This document shows, piece after piece, positions 1 to 5,279 of a stretch of 5,311 bases of DNA. A program made the position numbers and the translations under genes. A model generated the notes under the pieces. The model was not told the DNA's origin and ran no database searches. It saw only the letters and a program-made list of their open reading frames with translations. The stretch's first letter is position 1, and every line of letters starts with the position of its first letter. The stretch comes from Candidatus Aminicenantota bacterium (GTDB lineage: Bacteria > Acidobacteriota > Aminicenantia > Aminicenantales > Aminicenantaceae): the NCBI GenBank assembly GCA_030617525.1, contig JAUWVG010000211.1:1-5311 (forward strand), read 5' to 3'.

Positions 1-585
1 AAAACACGGACAGCAGAAGAAATTTCAGAGGCTTTGGATGCAGGCGTTCAGATAGTCGGCGAAAATTACGTGCAGGAAGCGCATGATGCTTTTCAAGTGG
101 TGGGAGATCGAGCACAATGGCATTTTATAGGTCACCTTCAAACCAACAAAGTGAAAAAAGCTGTCGAGATATTCGATGTGATCGAAACTGTTGATTCAAT
201 CAAGTTGGCTGGAGAGATTGACAAGCGGTGCCGGATGGCTGGAAAAATCATGTCCATACTGATCGAGATAAATTCAGGAAAAGAGCCTCAGAAAAGTGGA
301 GTTTTCCCTGAGGAAGCTGAGGGATTACTCCAGCAGATATCACTTTTAAAAAATGTCAACGTAAAGGGACTTATGACTATGGGTCCCTTTTTTGGGGCAC
401 CGGAGGATGCCCGCCCTTATTTTGTCGTCACACGCCAATTGTTTGAAGAAATGAAGGCCCTTCACCTCCCTGGTATGGAAATGACTTTCCTGTCCATGGG
501 CATGACAAATTCTTATAAAATTGCTGTCGAAGAAGGGGCCAACATCGTGAGGATAGGAACCAAAATTTTTGGAAAAAGGATGTGA
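1..585 (+). CDS. yggS: YggS/PLPBP-family pyridoxal phosphate homeostasis protein (5' end missing)
   Basis: Cytoplasmic PLP-binding protein of the YggS/PROSC (alanine-racemase-like fold) family. It carries PLP and helps keep vitamin B6 and amino-acid pools balanced; no enzymatic reaction is established for the family. The frame is open from base 1 and 194 codons are present. Family hallmarks are visible: GENYVQEA (codons at 60-83), WHFIGHLQTNKVKK (118-159), the GLMTMGP strand (367-387), and the C-terminal LSMGM and VRIGTKIFG segments, which form the phosphate-binding side. By alignment with E. coli YggS (from memory), the first codon AAA corresponds to the PLP-linked lysine (K36 in E. coli, in AVSKTKP). 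About 35 N-terminal residues therefore lie outside the window. An internal TTG at 34 is not the true start, because conserved sequence precedes it. It ends 127 bp before the first Rrf2 gene. Family assignment is secure; the symbol is by homology. Confidence 0.93.
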   Translation, partial: KTRTAEEISEALDAGVQIVGENYVQEAHDAFQVVGDRAQWHFIGHLQTNKVKKAVEIFDVIETVDSIKLAGEIDKRCRMAGKIMSILIEINSGKEPQKSGVFPEEAEGLLQQISLLKNVNVKGLMTMGPFFGAPEDARPYFVVTRQLFEEMKALHLPGMEMTFLSMGMTNSYKIAVEEGANIVRIGTKIFGKRM

Positions 586-605
586 GAAAAAGTTCCCATA
601 AAATA

Positions 606-622
606 TATAATTCATATAAATT
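606..622 (+). promoter_or_regulatory. candidate Rrf2 operator, copy 1 (upstream of first Rrf2 gene)
   Basis: The sequence TATAATTCATATAAATT matches 16 of 17 bases with the copy at 1263-1279 upstream of the second Rrf2 gene. It runs into a perfect 10 bp palindrome, ATAAATTTAT (616-625). It lies 90 bp upstream of the ATG at 713 and just upstream of a possible -35 element (627-632). A shared site in front of two paralogous DNA-binding regulators suggests auto- or cross-regulation. The AT-richness of the region is a caution, and binding is inferred. Confidence 0.45.
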
Positions 623-626
623 TATG

Positions 627-655
627 TTGATTTATATAACACATTTCATTAGATT
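627..655 (+). promoter_or_regulatory. weak candidate sigma-70 promoter for first Rrf2 gene
   Basis: TTGATT (627-632) and TAGATT (650-655) are separated by 17 bp; each matches 4 of 6 consensus positions. A perfect TATAAT also occurs at 682-687 but has no recognisable -35 at the right distance. A further TATAAT at 606-611 lies inside the shared motif, also without a good -35. The start point is therefore uncertain; this is the best-spaced pair in a very AT-rich gap. Confidence 0.3.
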
Positions 656-712
656 AAAAGAAGGAGTTTTATAGTCATACTTATAATTATTTTATCTTAA
701 AAAGGTGCTGCC

Positions 713-1159
713 ATGATAAAACTTTCAACCAAAGGCCGGTATGGAACACGTCTCATGCTGAACCTTGCCAAACACTACAATGACAGAAAGGAAGCCATCA
801 TCCTCAAAAGTGTCTCCGATGAAGAGGAAATCTCTATTCGCTATCTTGAACAAATCATCATTCCTCTAAAAATCAGCAAGCTTGTCAAAAGCATTAGAGG
901 CGCTGGAGGTGGATACACTCTGGCCCGGAAACCCGCTGAAATTAAAGTCAGTGAAATTCTTCAAGCACTGGAAGGCACATGCTGCCTTGTTGACTGCGTT
1001 GAAGACGAGGACTACTGCGACCGTGTGAACATCTGTGCCACACATGATATTTGGGAAAAGGCCAGTACACTTCTTCATGATTATTTTGATAAAACCACGC
1101 TCCAGGACTTAATGACCCAGGAGAAGAAGAAAAAAGCAAAAGCCAAAGCTAAAGCTTAA
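713..1159 (+). CDS. Rrf2-family transcriptional regulator, IscR-like, with C-X6-C-X5-C-X2-H ligand set
   Basis: DNA-binding transcription factor of 148 residues. The N-terminal winged helix-turn-helix is typical of Rrf2: KLSTKGRYGTRLMLNLA (3-19), ISIRYLEQIIIPLK (40-53) as the recognition region, and the wing RGAGGGY (62-68). The sensor segment carries C95, C102 and C108 followed by H111 (CATH). This mirrors E. coli IscR, where C92, C98, C104 and H107 bind a [2Fe-2S] cluster, so Fe-S, redox or NO sensing is likely. Two extra cysteines, C90 and C91, sit just before. The tail from about 138 is Lys/Ala-rich (KKKKAKAKAKA) and probably disordered. The ATG at 713 is preceded by AAAGG (701-705) at good spacing, and the protein begins at the canonical family start. 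A 62%-identical paralogue follows after 149 bp. No isc or suf genes are nearby in the window, so its targets, and whether it is truly IscR, NsrR or another subgroup, cannot be decided. Confidence 0.93.
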   Translation: MIKLSTKGRYGTRLMLNLAKHYNDRKEAIILKSVSDEEEISIRYLEQIIIPLKISKLVKSIRGAGGGYTLARKPAEIKVSEILQALEGTCCLVDCVEDEDYCDRVNICATHDIWEKASTLLHDYFDKTTLQDLMTQEKKKKAKAKAKA

Positions 1160-1232
1160 TCTATCTTAGGCATCTCCATCTCCGTGATTTTCCTAGAGTT
1201 CTGGGAAGATGATGGAAAAACTATTTTGCGAC

Positions 1233-1260
1233 TTGACAAATCCTTTCTATCAACTATAGA
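1233..1260 (+). promoter_or_regulatory. sigma-70-like promoter of second Rrf2 gene
   Basis: A perfect -35 TTGACA (1233-1238) is followed after 16 bp by TATAGA (1255-1260). An inverted repeat TATAG-N11-CTATA (1255-1275) and a perfect 10 bp palindrome AATTATAATT (1260-1269) overlap or directly follow the -10. A repressor bound there would block RNA polymerase, as expected for autoregulation. The remainder of the 1160-1308 gap shows no convincing terminator for the first Rrf2 gene; a TAGG/CCTA pair and a CCATC/GATGG pair exist but have long loops and no T-run. Confidence 0.6.
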
Positions 1261-1262
1261 AT

Positions 1263-1279
1263 TATAATTCCTATAAATT
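1263..1279 (+). promoter_or_regulatory. candidate Rrf2 operator, copy 2 (upstream of second Rrf2 gene)
   Basis: TATAATTCCTATAAATT differs at one base from the copy at 606-622. It lies immediately downstream of the -10 hexamer and ends 29 bp before the ATG at 1309. It sits inside a larger symmetric region: ATAGAATT (1256-1263) is the reverse complement of AATTCTAT (1276-1283). Position and symmetry fit a repressor site; the protein that binds it is inferred. Confidence 0.5.
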
Positions 1280-1308
1280 CTATCTAAAATATGATGAAGG
1301 AATAACAT

Positions 1309-1743
1309 ATGTTAAAACTTTCCACAAAGGGCAGGTATGGAACGCGGTTGATGTTGAATTTGGCACGTCATCATGCTGAAGGAGAAGAATCGGTGATCCT
1401 GAGGAACATTTCCACGGAAGAAGACATTTCCATCCGCTATCTCGAACAGATCATCATTCCCCTAAAAATTAATAACCTCGTGAAAAGCACGCGCGGTGCA
1501 GGTGGTGGATATGCCCTGAACGTGCACCCCTCAAAAGTTAAGCTTCTTGAAATCATAGAAATCCTTGAAGGAGATATCAGCCTTGTCGACTGTGTTGATG
1601 ATGAGGACTGCTGCGAACGCCGCAAAGATTGTTCAACATTCCCGCTATGGAAGGAGGCCTCCAAACTACTCAAAGACTATTTTGGCAGTATCACCCTTCA
1701 ACAACTTCTCGAAAGGGCCAGCCAAAAACAGAAAAAGAAGTAA
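1309..1743 (+). CDS. Rrf2-family transcriptional regulator, paralogue lacking the IscR-type histidine ligand
   Basis: DNA-binding regulator of 144 residues, paralogous to the preceding gene: about 83 of the first 134 residues are identical by ungapped hand alignment. The winged helix-turn-helix is nearly unchanged (KLSTKGRYGTRLMLNLA, ISIRYLEQIIIPLKI, RGAGGGY), so both proteins may recognise similar DNA. The sensor segment has C95, C101, C102 and C108. At the position of IscR H107 it has F111 (CSTF) where its neighbour has H111 (CATH), and the neighbour's extra C90/C91 pair is I/S here. If a cluster binds, its fourth ligand or stability should differ. The C-terminus is again Lys/Gln-rich (SQKQKKK). 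The ATG at 1309 has a good AAGGA (1297-1301) seven bases upstream, and its own promoter lies in the gap. The next gene starts 114 bp downstream. Confidence 0.93.
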   Translation: MLKLSTKGRYGTRLMLNLARHHAEGEESVILRNISTEEDISIRYLEQIIIPLKINNLVKSTRGAGGGYALNVHPSKVKLLEIIEILEGDISLVDCVDDEDCCERRKDCSTFPLWKEASKLLKDYFGSITLQQLLERASQKQKKK

Positions 1744-1801
1744 CTCCACTTCAATTATTATATCCAGTCATCCCATTTATAACGTCCATTTTTTATCAGT
1801 C

Positions 1802-1830
1802 TTGTCTCGGGCACGAGTATTTCGTACAAT
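1802..1830 (+). promoter_or_regulatory. candidate sigma-70 promoter of the histidine kinase/sigma-54 regulator operon
   Basis: TTGTCT (1802-1807) and TACAAT (1825-1830) are separated by exactly 17 bp and match the consensus at 4 and 5 of 6 positions. Transcription would begin near 1837, about 20 bases before the TTG start at 1858. The spacer contains two small inverted repeats, CTCG-N4-CGAG (1806-1817) and ACGA-N5-TCGT (1813-1825). These could be a regulator site or chance. The short CTCG hairpin has no T-run after it, so it is not called a terminator. Confidence 0.5.
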
Positions 1831-1857
1831 ATAGAGAGATACGATAAAGATAATCAA

Positions 1858-3345
1858 TTGAAATCACTTTTAAACTGGAAATTACGCAGCAAAATTATCC
1901 TTCACATTCTTGTGATCGGAACCATCACGGCTGTCTTTATTTCATACTTTTATACAAAATCTCAGAGGAATATCATCAAATCTTCCAGCCGGCAAACGGT
2001 CAATCTTATTGGTGAAGTTATTGAAAACAGCATCCTTGAAACCATGATGGAGGGCCGGTCGGATAAAGTCCAAGCAATTCTGGAAAACATCAGTACATCT
2101 CAACATATTAAAAAATTAAGAATCCTGAGTTCGGATGGAGTCATTCTCACCTCATCGATGGCAAATGAGAATGGAAATCAGATTAGAGAGGATGAGAGCA
2201 AAAGATTGGACACCTTTTTATCGGACAAAAACTCAGACAGACCACTTCCATTCGTGTCTCATGATTTTATTCAAGAATACCGGTTGATAAAAAATAGTAG
2301 GGAGTGCCTTACATGCCATGATCCCGACAAAGATATTTTAGGTGTCCTGGAAATGAACTTCGACTATTCCTCGGTTTTCTCAATTTGGAAAAAAAACCGT
2401 ACGCTGGGAATCATAGTATCTCTTGCTGCCCTCACAGTTCTAACCCTCATCATCCTGCGGCTTTTTGAAAAAATTATTAACCGGCCGATCTTTAACCTAA
2501 AAAACAGAATGAAAAAAATCCAGGAGGGCGATTTTACTTCTATTGTCCCAATCACAAAAGACGATGAGATCGGAGATCTTGCACAAAGTTTCAACATCAT
2601 GATTACAAAACTAGAGGAAGCCAACACCAGAATCGAAGAACTGCACGGGAAGCAGATGGAAAAAGCCGAACATCTGGCTTCCCTCGGGGAGATTGCCGCC
2701 GGGCTGGCCCACGACATAAAAAATCCCATCGCAGGAATGAAGGGTGCTCTAGAAATCATCCACGATAAAACAGACGATTCCGATACCAATAAAGAAATTT
2801 TCAAAGAAGTCCTGATTCAGATAGACAAAATTGACCAGATCATCCAGGATCTGCTTCGGTATGCCAAGCCGAAAGAGCTAAACATCCGTGAGGTCCCATT
2901 TGAGGAGTGTGTGGACAACGCTGTGAAACTGGCACAGATGCAGGTCAAAAATAAAGACATTCAATTCCATGTCAGCAGCTCTGAAAAAAATATTCATGCA
3001 AGTCTGGATGCCGACAAAATCCAGGAGGTCCTGCTTAACCTGATACTGAACGGAGTGGCCGCCATCCCACATAAAGGGATTATAACCATCAACATCACAA
3101 AACAAAACAATAAGGACTTGCTCATTACCGTGTCCGACGACGGCACAGGAATCAAGAAAGAGCAGCTATCACAAATTTTCCAGCCTTTTTTCACCACAAA
3201 ATCCCAGGGAACGGGTCTGGGACTTTCAATCTGTCAAAAAGCCATCGCTGCCCATTCAGGGACTCTTGAAGTAGAGAGTGAGGAAGGGAAAGGAACAACT
3301 TTTACAATACTCCTTCCTGTAGTAGAATCAAAAGCGAATTCATGA
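1858..3345 (+). CDS. membrane sensor histidine kinase with periplasmic CXXCH (haem c) motif
   Basis: Inner-membrane sensor kinase of 495 residues that should autophosphorylate on H285 and pass phosphate to the adjacent response regulator. Domains in order: TM1 about 13-33; a predicted periplasmic sensor of about 147 residues; TM2 about 181-203; HAMP about 204-256 (P210, DEIGDLAQSFN); HisKA with LASLGEIAAGLAHDIKNP around H285; HATPase_c with N-box NLILNG (N398), G1 DDGTG (427-431), F-box FQPFFTTK and G2 GTGLGLS (451-457). Late in the sensor domain is C150-L-T-C153-H154 followed by DPDKDILGVLEM. This is the CxxCH, then xGVLE arrangement seen in haem-c sensor domains of Geobacter-type kinases and chemoreceptors, so redox or gas sensing is likely. 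The start is TTG: no in-frame ATG exists upstream before the stop at 1780-1782, and the next ATG (2044) would remove TM1. The ribosome site is weak. Its stop overlaps the next start (ATGA), implying translational coupling. Confidence 0.93.
   Translation: MKSLLNWKLRSKIILHILVIGTITAVFISYFYTKSQRNIIKSSSRQTVNLIGEVIENSILETMMEGRSDKVQAILENISTSQHIKKLRILSSDGVILTSSMANENGNQIREDESKRLDTFLSDKNSDRPLPFVSHDFIQEYRLIKNSRECLTCHDPDKDILGVLEMNFDYSSVFSIWKKNRTLGIIVSLAALTVLTLIILRLFEKIINRPIFNLKNRMKKIQEGDFTSIVPITKDDEIGDLAQSFNIMITKLEEANTRIEELHGKQMEKAEHLASLGEIAAGLAHDIKNPIAGMKGALEIIHDKTDDSDTNKEIFKEVLIQIDKIDQIIQDLLRYAKPKELNIREVPFEECVDNAVKLAQMQVKNKDIQFHVSSSEKNIHASLDADKIQEVLLNLILNGVAAIPHKGIITINITKQNNKDLLITVSDDGTGIKKEQLSQIFQPFFTTKSQGTGLGLSICQKAIAAHSGTLEVESEEGKGTTFTILLPVVESKANS
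2305..2319 (+). other. CXXCH haem c attachment motif codons in the sensor domain
   Basis: These codons encode C150-L-T-C153-H154 of the kinase. CxxCH is the motif to which the cytochrome c maturation machinery joins haem by two thioethers, with His as proximal ligand. It lies between the two predicted membrane helices, on the predicted periplasmic side where such attachment occurs. A distal ligand cannot be assigned from sequence; nearby candidates are H135 and M166. Confidence 0.75.
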
Positions 3346-4727
3346 AGAGAAAAAAAATACTCATAGTCGATGACGAAAAACTCATGAGGTGGAGTTTGAG
3401 CCAGAAGCTGTCTGAGTGGAATTTGGACGCCGTCACAGCTGAGGATGGAAAAACGGCCCTCAATCTCATCCCCCAAGAGATGCCCGATCTCATCATGCTT
3501 GATAACAAGCTTCCCGATAAAAAGGGTACAGATCTTCTCAAAGAGATTAAGTCAAAGTGGCCTGAACTTCCGGTAGTCATGATCACTGCTTATGGTGTTG
3601 TAGACGATGTTGTAACCGCCATGCGGCGGGGAGCCTATGATTTCATCACCAAACCCATCGACTACACAAAACTGCAGAGCACTATAAAAAATGCAATTGA
3701 GACGGCATCGCTAAGAAAAGAGGTCGCCTACTATAAAGAAAAGGTTAAAAATAAATTCGATCTTTCACAGATTATTGCCGTTTCACAAAAGATGAAACAG
3801 ATCATGGACATGTCGAAAAAAATCGCGCAGAGTGAAGCCTCCATCGTCCTCCTCCAAGGAGAAAGCGGGACGGGGAAAGATCTTCTCGCACAGGCCATTC
3901 ACAACTTCAGCCGAAGAAAAGACGCATCCTATCTTGCCATTAACTGCTCTGCTATTCCTGAAAACCTTCTCGAGAGTGAACTGTTCGGCTATGAAAAGGG
4001 GGCCTTCACAGATGCAAAGCAGCAGAAAAAAGGACTCGCTGAACTGGCCGACGAAGGAACCCTGTTTCTTGACGAAATCTCCACTCTCAGCATCTATCTT
4101 CAGGCGAAAATCCTGCGTTTTCTCGAAACTCAGACATTCAAAAGAATTGGCGGCCTAAAAGATATCGAGGTGGATCTTCGTATCATCGCGGCCACCAACC
4201 AAGACCTGGAAACGGCTGTCAATGAAGGACATTTCAGACAGGATTTGCTCTACCGCCTCAATGTCTGCCCCATCTATATCCCTCCTCTCAGAGACAGAGT
4301 GGATGACATCATACCTCTTGCAGAAAACTTTGTTAGCGAGCAGAACATAAAATTCAGGAAAAATATCAAAGGGCTGGACAAAATGGCACAGAAAACTTTT
4401 CTCCAGTACGATTGGCCGGGAAACGTCAGAGAGCTGAAGAACGCCATAGAACGTGCCATGATTTTTGAAGATGAAGCCGTTATCACAACAAAATACCTTC
4501 CTATCCAACCCGGAGTTTTGTCGCGAGTCAAAACCTTTCACATGAACAAATTAAGTAACGAAGGCATGGGATTATTGGACTTGGAAAAAAATCTGATCCT
4601 GAATGCACTCAAAAAAACTAAAGGCAACAAATCCCAGGCAGCAAAATTCCTCGATATCACACGCGACACATTGAGGTACAAAATCAAGAAATTTTCCATC
4701 CAGCCAAAAGATTACTCATCCACCTGA
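3342..4727 (+). CDS. sigma-54-dependent NtrC/AtoC-family response regulator
   Basis: Cytoplasmic enhancer-binding transcription activator of 461 residues, full length for the family and the evident partner of the kinase it overlaps by four bases. Receiver domain 1-120: acidic pair D10/D11, phosphoacceptor D54 (LIMLDNKLPD), T82 and K104 (KP). AAA+ sigma-54 activation domain about 142-385: Walker A GESGTGKD (173-180), sigma-54 contact loop GAFTDA (220-225), Walker B GTLFLDE with D244/E245, sensor I ATN (284-286), arginines R299 and R305 in the FRQDLLYRLNV finger region, and WPGNVREL (358-365) in the sensor II region. Fis-type helix-turn-helix 412-450 (NKSQAAKFLDITRDTLRYKIKKF segment). The loop motif differs from consensus GAFTGA at its fifth residue (D224). 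Phosphorylated protein should hydrolyse ATP to open sigma-54 promoters; the -24/-12 element at 4870-4886 is the obvious local candidate. The specific ortholog is not identifiable. Confidence 0.96.
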   Translation: MKRKKILIVDDEKLMRWSLSQKLSEWNLDAVTAEDGKTALNLIPQEMPDLIMLDNKLPDKKGTDLLKEIKSKWPELPVVMITAYGVVDDVVTAMRRGAYDFITKPIDYTKLQSTIKNAIETASLRKEVAYYKEKVKNKFDLSQIIAVSQKMKQIMDMSKKIAQSEASIVLLQGESGTGKDLLAQAIHNFSRRKDASYLAINCSAIPENLLESELFGYEKGAFTDAKQQKKGLAELADEGTLFLDEISTLSIYLQAKILRFLETQTFKRIGGLKDIEVDLRIIAATNQDLETAVNEGHFRQDLLYRLNVCPIYIPPLRDRVDDIIPLAENFVSEQNIKFRKNIKGLDKMAQKTFLQYDWPGNVRELKNAIERAMIFEDEAVITTKYLPIQPGVLSRVKTFHMNKLSNEGMGLLDLEKNLILNALKKTKGNKSQAAKFLDITRDTLRYKIKKFSIQPKDYSST

Positions 4728-4744
4728 CCCCAAACAAAGTGGGG
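4728..4744 (+). promoter_or_regulatory. CCCCA-N7-TGGGG inverted repeat, candidate activator site
   Basis: Perfect 5 bp arms, CCCCA (4728-4732) and TGGGG (4740-4744), immediately follow the stop codon of the sigma-54 regulator. No T-run follows, so it is a poor terminator. It lies about 160 bp upstream of the expected start of the -24/-12 promoter, a usual distance for an enhancer bound by NtrC-type activators. Assignment is inference. Confidence 0.35.
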
Positions 4745-4775
4745 CATATCACCCAATGTTGAGTTAAATACCCCA
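4740..4775 (+). repeat. imperfect inverted repeat TGGGGCATAT / AAATACCCCA
   Basis: The arm TGGGGCATAT (4740-4749) and the reverse complement of AAATACCCCA (4766-4775) agree at 8 of 10 bases, around a 16-base centre. It shares its left arm with the repeat at 4728-4744. A third CCCCA occurs at 4800-4804. It could be a second activator site, or a weak transcript-end hairpin (followed by ATTTAT only). It lies 95 to 130 bp upstream of the -24/-12 promoter. Confidence 0.35.
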
Positions 4776-4869
4776 TTTATCCAGTTCAAATATCTTTGTC
4801 CCCAGAAACCTCTCTGTGTAATTTGTTTGATTTCTTCCAGTTAAGCAGATTCGCGGCAAAAATAATATC

Positions 4870-4886
4870 TTGGCATAAATATTGCT
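4870..4886 (+). promoter_or_regulatory. sigma-54 (-24/-12) promoter of the stand-alone receiver gene
   Basis: TTGGCATAAATATTGCT has the -24 GG (4872-4873) and -12 GC (4884-4885) separated by exactly ten bases. It matches the TGGCA and TTGCT cores of the RpoN consensus. Transcription would start near 4897, about 26 bases before the ATG at 4923. No sigma-70 pair is equally good in this gap. The preceding gene encodes a sigma-54 activator and inverted repeats lie upstream, so the context supports the call. Confidence 0.8.
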
Positions 4887-4922
4887 ATAAAGAATGAAGA
4901 TATAAGAGGACTTTATATTAAT

Positions 4923-5279
4923 ATGAATAAAATTTTAGTGGCAGATGATGACAAACTGATCCGCTGGTCACTTAAGGAAATTTTTTCCCGGGAAGGTTAC
5001 GAAGTGGACACCGTTGCCTCCAGTCTCGAAGCCATACAGCAAGCAGAAAATGCCCTGTACAGCCTCATCTTCACCGACTTTGAGATCGACGACGAAAACT
5101 GCCTTCATACAATCCGGAAAGTCAAATCTTTTCTGCCCGATGTAAAAGTCATCATCCTCTCAGCATTGTCCCGGCAAAGGATCGAATCCCAACTGGAGGG
5201 ACTGGATATTTTTGCCATCATCGAAAAACCCTTTCAATCCGATCAGATTCTTTCGATCACTAAAGAGGCCATTGGATGA
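4923..5279 (+). CDS. stand-alone response regulator receiver protein (REC only)
   Basis: Single receiver domain of 118 residues with no output domain. The phosphorylation pocket is complete: D8/D9 acidic pair (VADDDKL), phosphoacceptor D52 (IFTDFEI), S80 in the Thr/Ser position, and K102 in EKPF. It could act as a phosphate relay or sink, or dock on a partner protein. Its N-terminal KLIRWSL resembles KLMRWSL of the adjacent sigma-54 regulator receiver, suggesting descent from an NtrC-type receiver or a shared kinase. The ATG at 4923 is preceded by AAGAGGA (4904-4910) at slightly long spacing. Expression probably depends on the -24/-12 promoter upstream. The stop codon overlaps the ATG of the next gene by ATGA, so the two are likely co-translated. 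Its partner kinase and target are not shown. Confidence 0.93.
   Translation: MNKILVADDDKLIRWSLKEIFSREGYEVDTVASSLEAIQQAENALYSLIFTDFEIDDENCLHTIRKVKSFLPDVKVIILSALSRQRIESQLEGLDIFAIIEKPFQSDQILSITKEAIG

Noticed and set aside
346..615. Minus-strand open frames antisense to the genes (e.g. 346-615, 2364-2804, 3302-3586, 4155-4541)
   Set aside because: They lie opposite well-supported conserved genes, and their translations show no recognisable domain. They are shadows of the coding strand.
661..666. Strong Shine-Dalgarno-like AAGGAG in the gap before the first Rrf2 gene
   Set aside because: No ATG, GTG or TTG follows at a usable distance, and the Rrf2 gene has its own site at 701-705. Probably chance or leader sequence.
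713..1743. Naming the Rrf2 genes iscR or nsrR
   Set aside because: No isc, suf or nitrosative-stress genes are visible nearby, and the Cys spacing (X6, X5) differs from IscR (X5, X5). Only the family can be supported.
1565..1847. Plus-strand frames overlapping the end of the second Rrf2 gene and the following gap
   Set aside because: They are out of frame with the clear Rrf2 gene, have no ribosome site and show no family features.
4728..4744. CCCCA-N7-TGGGG as an intrinsic terminator of the kinase/regulator operon
   Set aside because: The stem is only 5 bp and is followed by CATATCACCC rather than a T-run. A protein-binding site is at least as likely.
4819..4832. IHF-like site on the minus strand between the repeats and the sigma-54 promoter
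   Set aside because: AATCAA and TTA are present but spaced by five rather than four bases, so the match is off-register. The position would be sensible, but the sequence does not support a call.
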